From Onthophagus taurus (Eukaryota; Arthropoda; Insecta; Coleoptera; Scarabaeidae), in assembly GCF_036711975.1 (NCBI RefSeq), contig NC_091976.1:4712001-4776000 (forward strand): a stretch of DNA of 64,000 bases, in the 5' to 3' direction. How positions within the stretch are numbered: position 1 is the first letter of the stretch; the number at the start of each line of letters is the position of its first letter. Shown here in pieces: positions 54,018 to 63,890 of this stretch. A program made the position numbers and the translations under genes. The notes below the pieces were generated by a model, which was given only the letters and a program-made list of their open reading frames with translations, had not been told where the DNA came from and made no database searches.

Positions 54018-54750
54018 TCACTTTATAAAAAATGTTACCTTACTTTTATAAAATAAATATATATAAATTATAAAGTAACTTGCTTTTTCTTTGCACATTT
54101 TATGATATTTGTTTCCAAATATTGTCTCGAATATATTGATTTTTATAATCCGCTTGGCCGCTGTCGTACAAAACAACATAATTTGATACACATTCTATCA
54201 ATTTTTCATCTTCTTCGGAAGAAAAATGAAACTTTGAACCCATTTCGAATGCGGCTGTCAATCGCGCATATAGACTACTTTCGAAGCAGACGTCTACTTG
54301 ACGCACGCGTCAGGTGCACCGCATTGCGTTTGACTAGGTTGCATCGGTGATTAAGCGTCGGACGCACGCGTAGCACGCTTGCGGCAGACGCGGTGAACGG
54401 TGAACTTGACGGGCCTCTTGAGGTTCCTGGAATCTTCCTTAACCCTCTTCATCGGATCTAAAACAGACGGAAAATATATTAGTTAATATTCGCTAAATTA
54501 GCGATATCGGAAGTGGATTTGGAAAGGACAGTCGGGTTCCCGGATCGTCAGACGAGAAGCAGCCTTGGCCGTTTATGGCGAAGGTGTTCAACGTCGTAAT
54601 CCGTTAATCCCGCTAGGAGGGGATTTGGGTGGTCGTCTAAGCGGCAGACGCGCTTAGGAAATCCCACCTTTATACAACACCAGTTCGATCACCCGGCGCC
54701 GGAACGGCACCGGACGCATCTATCAGGCTCGTGTAAAGCTACTCTAAGGG

Positions 54751-54877
54751 ATCACGCGATTAGGATATCTTCTCCGATATTCTTCAACACTCCTTCTGCA
54801 GTTTCCTTCACAGAAACCTAGCATTAACAACATGGCCACTTGTTCGCCAAATGAAAATTTTCCGGACATTTTCAAAA
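54751..54877 (-). pseudogene. mariner N-terminal fragment
   Basis: The frame MSGKFSFGEQVAMLLMLGFC with RSVEEYRRRYPNRVIP matches the first HTH of the DD41D transposase at 26647-27714 (ADMLFVYGFCNGS, DEYRQRFPNRRHP). It stops at the right end of Harbinger B, which probably interrupted it; I could not find the continuation left of element A. Confidence 0.65.
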
Positions 54878-55296
54878 GAAACAGTAAGCAATAACTAAAA
54901 AATCAAATAACGCAAATAACTTTATAATCTATATGTGAAGTTTGACGTACAATTTCATAACCGACTACTGAATTTTCGCTGATTTTAAGTAACATTAACG
55001 AAATACTTGTCTTTGGTTATTTGAGTTTTTTATGAAAACGACAAAGTTTTTTAAAAAATAATAAGAGTAAAAAAGTTGTAGAATTATATTCCACATGAAA
55101 TAAGGTAATAATGTATTAAATCCACCAAACGGTTAAAAAAGTCGGTCAAAATTTAGGGTACCATCACACATAATCAACCCTTTGAAATGGCTCAATTGAT
55201 CTCAATTTGCTACCAATTAATACCCTTGGTACACTCATAACGTATACCAAATTTGGTATTTGAGAAATTGAGGAATTTGAGATAAGTTGCGTTAAA
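54878..55296. other. Spacer, no gene seen
   Basis: AT-rich, no motif. Expected to hold the left end of Harbinger G, but no matching inverted repeat was recognised. Confidence 0.35.
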
Positions 55297-56127
55297 TCAT
55301 CTTAATTTTATGTCCTCTACATGTTCCTGCTCTGTGTCGGTTCTTTTGTGAATCAGCCTGTATTGTTGAGCCTCTAAAGCGTTCCGTAATGGCATTGATT
55401 TTAATTGAATTTGTCCGACGTTTCTACCAAAAACCTCAAACTCGTTTTCTTCTACTGGGGTATTAACAGATTAATCTGTGCTAATCTTCGCCTTTTCTTT
55501 GATGTACGTGGAGTTTATGGAAACCATAAACTGACTCTTGTGTTGAAATTTCGGGAGATGCAATTGGCTGTTCGATGAAATTATCATTGTCACCTTGATT
55601 ATCAATACCTTCCAAGTGTTTAGGACTCAGGGTCTGAAAAAGTTGAATAAGTCTGTTTCAAATTCGTTTTTTATAATATTTTCATATGTACATGTTATAG
55701 TTTTATATAAAATAATTTGCAATTGTTATATATAACCTTTTACCAGTTTATTTTATTATTTAGGTTCCTAATGAAAATGAATGGAAAATGATTGAAAATG
55801 GATTTCGAGAAAAATGGCAATTTCCTGGATGTTGTGGAGCTGTGGATGGCAAGCACGTAGTCATCAAAACACCTGACAATGCCGGAAGCTTATTCTATAA
55901 TTACAAACAATCAAACAGAATTGTTGACCATAACTACTATTTCCGTTATATAGATGTGGGATGCAACGGTAGGGTTTCTGATAGAGGAGTGTTTCGTCAA
56001 TGCAATATATACCGTGCTCTTGAGAATGGTTTATTACCAAAAAATTATTTCTTAGTCGGGGATAATGCAATTCCGTTAAAAGTATATTTGCTTAAGCCCT
56101 TTCCAGGAACTGGTTTAACCCTTAACC

Positions 56128-58653
56128 CAGCGGTTCTTTAACTCTCTTTGTTTAAGTACCCCTTAAAAAGCAAACTTTTTCTGCGGATCCCCTTCTCTAT
56201 TTTAATGTTAAATAAATGAAAATAAAACCTTTCAACAAACTTCTCTTTTAAAACTAAATAAAAAATACATATGTAGGAATAATGAAAAAAAGTCATTCTT
56301 ATTTCATGAACTTTGTAAAGTAATACAAAAAAAATACATTCTAATTATTATCAACAAAAAGATATTTAAATAACAGAGTATTTTGTATGTGAGGGATGGA
56401 GTTGTTTTTCTGAAACCAATTGTTTAAAATCCGGTGAGGTTAAGGAAACGTTCAATCGCAGGTCTGGTTCCACATCTAAACGATTCCTGTATTTATTTTT
56501 TAAATAACTTAATGTGGAAAAGTTCTTTCACACAAATATGTGCTCGAAAAAGGTAACAGAAATTTTGTTGCCTTTTCTCCTATTAGTGGATATAATTTTC
56601 TTACTGATGTCCAAAATTCTGCAAGTGTTTTGGTTTGGAAAACTTACTTTAGAGATCCATCACAAGTAAGTTCTGCAAGTTGGTCCTGTTCATATGTCGA
56701 CAAATTATGCAACATAGATATATCATTACATTGAAAAGGATTCCTAAATCGAGAATAGCTTCTTAATGATACTCGAAGGCTTTCGAGATGTTGAATAAAT
56801 TCTAATATAATAGATTCAGACAATTTTTGTTCTGAACTTTTCAGAAAATCGTTTAGTATTGAAAAATTTTCCATGTTATAATTTTTAATTCTAGTTGTCC
56901 ATAAACCAAACTTTTTAATGGAAGCTTCGATGTTATCTTGCACTTTAAATATATTTATAGTTGGACCTTGTAATTGTAAATTTATATCGTTCAGATATTG
57001 AAATATGTCAACAAGGTAAGCCACCTTTGCTAACCAGTGAAAATCATTAAACCGGTCCTTGAGATGAAAATTTGGATGACTTTTCAGAAGAAATAAGTAT
57101 ATCTCCTCCCGAAGTTCAAATACTCGATTTAATACTTTTCCTCGAGAAAGCCAGCGAACATCGGAATGGAGAAGTAGCTGTTTATGTTGACTTCCCATTT
57201 CTTCGCAAATAACTTTAAAAATTCGCGAATTCAATGGACGACCTTTAATAAAATTAACAACTGTAACAACTTCATCGAATGTTTTCATTAAATCTGTAGG
57301 CATCCCTTTTGCAGCTAGTGCCGCACGATGTATACAGCAATGCGTCCAAGCAGCATTAGGCGCAACATCTTTCACTAAACCTTGAAGTCCTCTTACAGTG
57401 CCGCTCATAGCACGAGCCCCATCCGTACATATTCCTATGCATTTTGTCCATTCAATATTATTTGTTTCTATGAAATTATTTACACATTTGAATATCTCTC
57501 CTCCTGTACTATGTGTTTGTATTGGTTGGCAAAATAAAAAATCTTCACATATGTTGTCCTCACAGTCATATCGAATAAAAACCAATAAATTTTCGTTGTC
57601 GGCAACGTCTTTACTGTCATCAAGTTGCAATGAATAAAATTGACTGTTTTTTATTTTCGAAATTAATTGAGTTAACATTTTCTGCCATATCTATTATTCT
57701 TTTTTTCACTGTGTCATTCGACACTGCAATCAGATTGAAGTTCTTTGCTGCGTTATCACCCAACATTGTCGTAACAATTGTTTTCACCACTGGAAGAATC
57801 AAGTTTTCCCCAAAAGTATGAGGTTTTCCTGATTTCGCAATCAGTAGTGCCACTTGATATGAAGCAATAACAGCTTTTTCATTATTACTCCCAAATGCTG
57901 TTTTCTCGATCAACTTTTGACTTGCTTTTAAATCTCTAAGTTTGTTTTGAAAAAAATCGATATTTTTAGTGACATGCTGTTCATGTTTTGTTTGTAGATG
58001 ACGACGAGGATTTGCTGGCTACATTGATTCATTTGATAACTTTTCATGGCAAATAACACAAAGCGGCCGTTCTACGTTGTCGACAATTATGTTTGTATAG
58101 CCTAATGATAAATATTCAGAACAATATTTCCGTATTTTAACTGATGAAACCTTTTTGGAACTCACAGCACTATTTTCTTGATAGCTTTCTTGATCCTCGT
58201 CACGCTTACGTTTGCTTGTACCGGGTTTTAACCAGCGATCCATGGTAACTACGAAAATGCAAACAAATTTAACTTACCTTAGATATTCATCTTGCACATT
58301 CACATACCTGTTTGTTATTTAAATAACACTGCAAATTATTTATCAATTACGCTTACGCTCACTTAAGCCTCGGTGTACTCGAGAGCGGCACCGTCAAAGC
58401 GGCGCTGAGCATCGTATCGTAAGTTTACGGCGGCGTCAGTCGTATGCGAAGCGGTCGTCACTACGCTACGGTGAGAAATAGTTTGCCAACGGTTTTTGTC
58501 GGTGGTGTGTCGCGTCAGGGATAATATCGTTACTCAATTTTTTCATTTATAATTTAAAATTCAGTAATATTTAAAAATTACTATTTTGATGATTATTAAT
58601 GAAGTCACGGACGTCCGACTATTAACTCGCGGACCCCAGTTTAAGAACCGCTG
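56128..58653 (-). mobile_element. hAT element with CCTTAACC duplication
   Basis: Ends CAGCGGTTCTTTAACTCTC (56128) and, in complement from 58653, CAGCGGTTCTTAAACTGGGG. An 8-bp direct repeat CCTTAACC flanks it (56120-56127, 58654-58661), the hAT hallmark. It is inserted at the left boundary of the piggyBac-type MITE. 2526 bp with one damaged gene. Confidence 0.95.
56375..58243 (-). pseudogene. hAT transposase (ZBED5/ZMYM6-like), four small lesions
   Basis: Starts MDRWLKPGTSKRKRDEDQES; BED-type finger CVICHEKLSNESM then RRHLQTKHEQH with a TAG in place of the expected Lys at 58019-58021. The core continues [26 protein letters not shown] and [16 protein letters not shown]. The dimerisation tail is FLLPFSSTYLCERTF then YRNRLDVEPDLRLNVS. 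Lesions: that stop, a one-base loss near 57667 after MAEN, a TAA at about 56644-56646 after SLK and a one-base loss near 56532 after CERTF. Nearly complete length (about 620 codons), so only moderately old. Confidence 0.9.
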
Positions 58654-58659
58654 CCTTAA

Positions 58660-58860
58660 CCCCTTCACGCCCAGAATTAAATTGAAAATAATCTCTGCAA
58701 CACCAACTTGAGCCTTAACTTGAACTTTCCAACCTTCTCAATGTCACAGCAACATTACTATCTTATATTATAATACGTTATGACGCCACCGTTGGCGTTC
58801 TTGGTGAAAAGCAGTCACATTACTAGAACGCCACCGTTGGCGTCACTGGGCGTGAAGGGG
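58660..58860. mobile_element. piggyBac-type MITE at TTAA
   Basis: CCCCTTCACGCCCAG at 58660 and its exact complement at 58846-58860, with TTAA outside (58656-58659 and 58861-58864; the original left TTAA is at 56122-56125, before the hAT). About 200 bp, no coding capacity. Contains a second inverted motif CGCCACCGTTGGCG at about 58829-58842. Joining the outer flanks restores the transposase G codons (GLTL-KQKVLNY). Confidence 0.85.
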
Positions 58861-59527
58861 TTAAGCAGAAGGTATTAAATTATCGATTATCGCGTGCTGG
58901 GAGGATTGTGCAAAGCGCTTTTGGTATAATGGTCAGTAGGTTTGCATAGCTGACTCAGGACTTCAAGACTAGATGAATCAAGTTTCGGCCATTCTGTAGA
59001 CCTAGAAGATCAAGTAAGAGGTTATTACTTGCACCGCCTAGAGCGTTAATGAACCACTCAACACGTCGAGCTCAGGAATTTAGGGAAAAATACGCTGATT
59101 ATTTCATAGTAGAAGGGTCAGTGTCTTGGCAGTTGAGAATGATACATTAGAGAGAGCATGCTTTCTTATAAAAATAAACATGTACTTATTTTTGTTATAA
59201 CACATGATAAAACCTGAATACTTACCAAATTACTTAATACATTATCTAGTATTTGAAACCATTTTATTGATAGACCATAAACATCATCGGCGGATTATTA
59301 TCCAGATTTCATGGAATCCTTATTTTTTTTTGTTCTTGAGAATATGTTGATCTAATATTTTTTATTTTAAATTTTATTTCCTTTTCCGCAAATCCTGGAA
59401 TATTCATAACTTCCCTTAAATCTTCATAGGCTTTTTGTTTTGCTAACCTGTCTTTATATGTGGCACTTTTAATATTCCATAAACATTCATGTTTGACATA
59501 TTCAGTAACAAATTTTTTGCACGACAT

Positions 59528-59664
59528 TTTGTTTATTTACGAGTAGTGTTTCTATGACGGTAAGTTGATTTTACTGGTTGCTACGGCTAAAACGACGGTA
59601 AGTAATTTACTTACCGTTCTAGAACGGTAAGTATAGTAAATAAAATTTCAAATAAAAATATAAT
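59528..59664. repeat. CGGTAAGT repeats with 23-bp palindrome
   Basis: ACGGTAAGT occurs at 59555, 59595 and 59624; 59595-59617 is a perfect palindrome of 11-bp arms around T. Similar CGGTAAGTAATTTACCGG lies at about 60551. These probably mark the ends of the Crypton relic. Confidence 0.6.
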
Positions 59665-60292
59665 TTATTTAAAATTAAATGTACTGTTATTACAGCTAGA
59701 AATAGAAATTGAAATATTGCTTTTTTCGGTATTTGTATCAACAGAAAATGTCCGTGATGTAGAAGCACAAGCTGACGATTGTAGTATATTATCAGAAACG
59801 CTGCAAGGCGATTCATTATCATCATGCAGAATCTTTTCTGCAAATTGATTTTTGTTTTGACGAGAATCTTCAACATAACTTTCAGCCACAGTCGAAGATT
59901 TCCAACCTCCATGTCTTTTTAGTCCTAAAACGTCTACACCTTTATTGGCTAATAATGTGGCTGAAGTACGTCGAAACGAGTGACCAGTGTAATTAACTGC
60001 ATTTTCAAATTTTAAGTATTCAGCAATTTTCGATGATAAAGCTCCAATAGTACCTTTACCGACTACCTGATTTTTACATTTCCCATTCCGATAATTTAGG
60101 AAGAAATCCAACGACTTTGCATTGTTTGGCCGCAGTTTAATATATTTCCGAACAATTTTCAAATAATTAATTTTTTCGTTTTTATTTATGACAGTAAATG
60201 TGCGCTGAATATTGGTTTTTGTATTTGGAATGACGAATTATTGCCGAACGTCCAATATTCCAAGCTTTTTCTATATCATCAGAATCACTCAT
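59665..60292 (-). pseudogene. Crypton-type tyrosine recombinase relic
   Basis: The frame 60162-59665 contains GHSFRRTSATLLANKGVD and LKRHGGWKSSTVAESYVEDS, the HxxR and H/W-to-Tyr blocks of the tyrosine recombinase catalytic domain; the nucleophile is Tyr of ESYVEDS. A start-like segment at 60292, MSDSDDIEKAWNIGRSAIIR, matches the N-terminal part of insect Crypton proteins. The middle (core-binding domain, first catalytic Arg) is deleted. Cryptons move by recombinase without DDE chemistry. Confidence 0.8.
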
Positions 60293-61388
60293 TTCGGTTA
60301 TATAGTAATATATATTATAATTTATATAATTTACGTTATATTAAGTTTTAATATTATTGTAAGCACTGTTTACAATACAATTTCACAAATCACACAATTT
60401 GTTTTTTTTTATAAATAAAACCAGGGCAACAGAATTAATTCAAATTTTTTACCTACTTTATAAATCATTACAAATGTCAACATATTTTAGTAAATTAATT
60501 ATTATTTATATTCATTTCGATCGTGCAAAAAATGTTATAACCATCACGAACGGTAAGTAATTTACCGGTTTCCGACACTATTGGAACATTGTCGTCAACC
60601 GGTAAATTGTACTTATTGTTCTGGATACTTAATATACTATTACGGTAGTGTTTTCGTTCCATCGCCCCTACATGTTTGTTATTATATCACACTAAAATTT
60701 ACTGCTAACTATTTTAATTAAATTAACTAAATTATTTTATTATATTACACTACTGTGCTAACTCACTAAACTAAATTTGCGCGTTCGCACGTGTTTAGTG
60801 GCAGTTGTAAGTAGTGGGGGTACATTAGTCGACCGAAGAAATAGAATCAAATGGATCTACTCGACTAAAGCGTTTTAGTAAACTATACGACTAAATTGTA
60901 CTGTCCGCACGTAGCGAGTTACTAAATTACTCGCTACTCGTCTAAATTACTAAACGTGTCTGTACGGGCCTTACGTCTCACGTGGATTCACAAAATGACA
61001 GCGTTTGAGGTTATAAAATCCGATTTTACCACCAAAAATTACAAAATGTTATGCAACCACTCGTACAATAAAAAGACGGAAGTCAAGAAATACAAATCGA
61101 AAATCTTAGAAATATTGTTTAAGTCCAGAGAAAGGTAATAAGCCTTCAAATGTTATATGTTTGTATATTAAATATTATTACTATTGTAGGTTGAAAAGGA
61201 TAATATAGGAAAAAATAGGAAGGGTTGGGGGTGTAGCTGAAAGGATTCGAGAAGTTGCGGTATACTATATGCTACTTATTTAGTTACCCTCGTACATCTG
61301 GAAGATTATTTTATTTTCTTTTTTGTTTTTTGGGGGTTGTGAATGGTGTTTTTAGATACATGTAAAGTGGTTTCCTTGTTGTTTGGAT
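60293..61388. other. Spacer with possible Harbinger G right terminus
   Basis: 60540-60640 repeats the CGGTAAGT motif. From about 60770 to 60970, ACTAAA/TTTAGT and GTAGCGAGT repeats in both orientations end at TGTACGGGCC followed by TTA (60971-60973); this looks like the subterminal region and end of a Harbinger, perhaps G, but no left partner was seen. A 60-codon plus frame at 60956-61138 (MTAFEVIKSDFTTK) is unrecognised. Confidence 0.4.
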
Positions 61389-63446
61389 TTATTCGTTCAA
61401 ACAATATAATATTGGAAAATTATGTTTAAACTTGTTGATTTCATAATATTCAAGGATCTCCATCCAGTGTTGCCGCACGCAACAAAATAAATGTACCAAA
61501 ATTCGTACTGAAAATGAAAAAAATGTACTTAATTGAGATTCAAAAATTGAATTTTTTTTTAGTAATAAGGTTACTAAACTTGCAAGAAGTACTGAGAAAC
61601 GATTGAATAAATTGTGGTAAGATCGGAAACGGTTAATTCAAAAAAAGTTTTACTGCATTCCCTAAAAATGTTTCAATACAATTGTACCGATTAAAAATTT
61701 TGTGCTGAATTGCTACTTTCACATACTTTATCCATGAAATCGTACTGAATTCAGTACAATTGTGCCGAAACGGCAACACTGTCTCCATCATATAGTCTTT
61801 GTTGGATCTATGTATCAGAGTTGCATTTTCGTTGTCATCAAATTCGTGTCACTCTGCATGTTCCACATTCTAACTTGTAAATACATTATCTTAAAATTTA
61901 TTTATTTTATCTTTGTTGTTCAAAAATAATTTGCCTATGGCGTTGATGTTTTTACATAATAGGTTTATATTAAATTTGTTACAAATCTTTCTTATTTTCT
62001 TGTGTATTTCACCTTGATATTGTATTGATCTATATGTTTTAGCCTCATTTTCCTTATCTGGAATTAGTGTGGTCTAGTTTGTGACATTGAATTTATTTAA
62101 TTTAGTACTGATAAATTTCTCGATTTTGTTTTAAGAGTAGTTGTTGTTGAAAGCTATCTGTCTAATAATATTTAGTTCTGATTCTATTTTTTCTTTAGTT
62201 AAGTTAGAAGTGTTTAATAACTGTTTAATAGTGCGTGAAAGGCAGAACATTTATGAGATTTGTCGTGATATGTATCATATGGTATGATGACATCTGTTTG
62301 TGTTCTCTTCCTGCATATATCATATGTTAAATGTTTTTCGTTCTTTTTCATGGTCAAGTTTAAGAAATCAAGTCTGTTGTTTTGTTCAATAATCAATCGT
62401 AAATTTAATATTGGTGGCCCATTGGTGTATGTAAGCATATCGTCGATTTCAATGATGTCAGTGATGTCTATTATAGCAAACACATCATCTACGTATCTTT
62501 TCCAGAGAACAATATTCTTGTTAAACGGGTTCTTGGGGTTAATTATGTCTTGATTTTCTAATCTATCTAGGAATACGTCTGCAAGTAGCCCACTTAATGG
62601 AGATCCCATGGGTAGTCCATCGCAGTATGAAAATATTTTATTATCAAAGGAGCAAAAATTTTGTTCCGTGTATATTTGAAACATTCTTAAGATGTGTGAA
62701 CTTTCTGTAGGGTTGTTTATTTTTTCATTTAAAATTTCTCTATTGATCTCTAGTGTGTGTTTTATTGGGATATTGGTATAAAGGTTAACTATCTCAAAGG
62801 ATATCATAAGATATTTGTCAGATAAAGTGAAGTTATTTAGTATTGAGATTAATTCCCGTCTGTTAGTGATAGTATGTCTAGGTTTAAAGTCAGCAATTTC
62901 TTTGAAGATGTTCAAAAGTATTTTAGAAATTTTGTGGGTACTGGATTCTATTGAACTGATTATGGGTCTGATTGGGTGACCTGTTTTGTGCAATTTGGGT
63001 AATGATTAAAGACGTGGGGTCTTTGGGTTCATAGGGGTTAGTGAACTGGGTGTTATGCCAAGTTTGATTAAAGTTTCTTTAATATCATTGATGATTTTTT
63101 TGACTTTTGTGTTAAAAGTTTTAGTAGGATTTTTCGTCAGTAGTTTAAAATTATTAATATTAAGGAGATTATAAGTTTTATCTATGTACTTATCCCTATC
63201 CATTATTGTCAACCCTACCTTTTTATCCGCTTTTGTTACTATCAAGTTATTATTCTTAATATCTTGTTTAATGTTTCTCAATGTTTGTTCTTCTTTTTTC
63301 TGTTTCTTTATAATGTTTAGATTGCTTCTTTCCTTATTCTTTCGCATGTCTTCCTTAATTAAAAACTGTTGAAGTTCTCTATGAATCTCTTCTTGTTTAG
63401 GATGGTTTTTAGTTGCCGCTTCCAGTTCAATGGAAATTCTTCTCAA
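61389..63446 (-). pseudogene. Penelope-like reverse transcriptase, broken
   Basis: Frame 63446-63006 gives LIVTKADKKVGLTIMDRDKY, the N-terminal RT block (KADKG-T-V-D--DY). Frame 62993-62214 gives HKTGHPIRPIISSIESSTHK, LYTNIP, DGLPMGSPLSGLLADVFLDR and WKRYVDDVFAI, the catalytic Asp pair being YVDD. A frameshift near 63000 separates them. Downstream, decayed frames read PDKENEAKTYRSIQYQGEIH and, on both sides of the MITE, RSNKDYMME and ILEYYEINK, the region of the expected GIY-YIG endonuclease and C-terminus; I could not see an intact GIY-YIG motif. Stop at 61389-61391. Confidence 0.85.
61465..61781. mobile_element. hAT MITE inside the Penelope-like gene
   Basis: CAGTGTTGCCGCACGCAAC at 61465 and, in complement from 61781, CAGTGTTGCCGTTTCGGC. 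The direct repeat TCTCCATC lies at 61457-61464 and 61782-61789. 317 bp, no gene; internal TGTAC/GTACA motifs recur. Confidence 0.93.
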
Positions 63447-63838
63447 ATTTGGTGTAGAGTGGATAGTGTATTTTAGGCCTTTATGTAGTAAATCTGTTTC
63501 CCATTTTGTACATATGGTCTTGATTAGGAAAGTTGTACGGTCATCAAATTGATAAGGTGTGGTAATCTTCTTTATTTCGGTCGCTCTGTCAATTTCGTTT
63601 TTCTTCTCTATTTTTAGGATTTCTAATTTACTTTGTTTGTTTGCTCAGTCTTTTGTGAGTGTATGTTTTTGTTGTGTGAGTATATATATGATTATTTGCT
63701 CTATCTGAGTGTGGTGAAAGTATCTCGTAAAAGTTTGATACATGTCATAAATTGTAATGTTTATTCTATTAATATTATAATGATGTCTCTTAACTTCACG
63801 TCTCAGTGTTTGTTTGATCAATCTTTGGATGGTAAATT
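63447..63838. other. 5' region of the Penelope-like element
   Basis: Minus-strand sequence upstream of the first recognisable RT block; short frames on both strands, no separate gene recognised. Confidence 0.4.
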
Positions 63839-63890
63839 TGATGTCTGATGATGCCACAAAGGCGAAACCGGTAAAGGCAGATAAATAAAT

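Larger units (their letters stand above)
48129..54246 (-). pseudogene. Harbinger D MADF-BESS partner, exon 2 split by mariner E
   Basis: Exon 1 54246-54100: MGSKFHFSSEEDEKLIECVS to NIWKQIS. Exon 2 starts at 53073 (AADCKKRWRNIRDT), is cut by element E at the TA in the Tyr codon, and resumes at 48834 (YMKVKRNQPGTGSAA) to 48722. Exon 3 48668-48129: acidic linker, then LSFFRSMALTVKTFPPN (BESS-like). Removing E and one TA restores RDTYMKVKRN. So the gene was intact before that insertion. The donor of exon 1 is not clear. The transposase catalytic exon lies in intron 1. Confidence 0.85.
47425..54669 (+). mobile_element. Harbinger element D, nested in B; holds E, F and a MITE
   Basis: Ends AGGTGGGATTTCCTAAGCGC (47425) and exact complement at 54650-54669, flanked by TTA (47422-47424, 54670-54672). 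CTGCCGCAAGCGTC and CGCACG-type subterminal repeats occur on both sides. It has an intact spliced transposase on plus and a three-exon MADF-BESS gene on minus. The intron of the transposase has grown to 5.2 kb through insertions. Confidence 0.95.
42618..54744 (+). mobile_element. Harbinger element B, containing elements C and D
   Basis: The left end GAGTAGCTTTACACGTGCCT (42618) and, in complement from 54744, GAGTAGCTTTACACGAGCCT are inverted repeats that continue through CGGCGCCGG-like sequence. TAA flanks both (42615-42617, 54745-54747). The left TAA is also the right duplication of element A, so A and B are in tandem. Own sequence: 42618-42702, 44809-47424 and 54670-54744; the rest is nested C (left end) and D (right end). 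Without them B is about 2.8 kb. Confidence 0.9.
55764..59150 (+). pseudogene. Harbinger G transposase, interrupted twice
   Basis: An exon from 55764 (VPNENEWKMIENGFREKWQF) contains GAVDGKHVVI (first Asp) and LVGDNAIPLKVYLLKPFPGT (second Asp) up to 56121. The reading resumes at 58865 as KQKVLNYRLSRAGRIVQSAF, where the catalytic Glu of RRVVENAFG is replaced by Gln-Ser in decayed sequence, and ends GSVSWQLRMIH, stop 59148-59150. Between lie a piggyBac-type MITE and a hAT. A few codons after FNYK (55907) are missing (FSIVLLA). Upstream HTH exons were not found. Confidence 0.85.
55297..59527 (-). pseudogene. Harbinger G MADF partner, two exons
   Basis: Exon 1 59527-59226 begins MSCKKFVTEYVKHECLWNIK with KEIKFKIKNIRSTYSQEQKK (MADF), then, one frame on, VYGLSIKWFQILDNVL to the donor TTG|GTAAGT. 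Exon 2 55633-55297 begins TLSPKHLEGIDNQGDNDNF after TTTCAG; its tail NEFEVFGRNVGQIQLKSMPL is the C-terminal helix typical of these partners. Both exons have a stop or shift (near 59310 and 55490). Transposase G lies entirely within the intron on the opposite strand. Confidence 0.75.
61389..63890 (-). mobile_element. Penelope-like retroelement
   Basis: The minus strand holds an RT gene of the Penelope type (63446-61389, broken) and, at 63839-63890, GATGATGCCACAAAGGCGAA with ACCGGTAAAG, which resembles the conserved non-coding terminal block often seen in Penelope-like elements. A 317-bp hAT MITE is inserted in the 3' coding part. Ends and target duplications are not defined. Confidence 0.75.
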
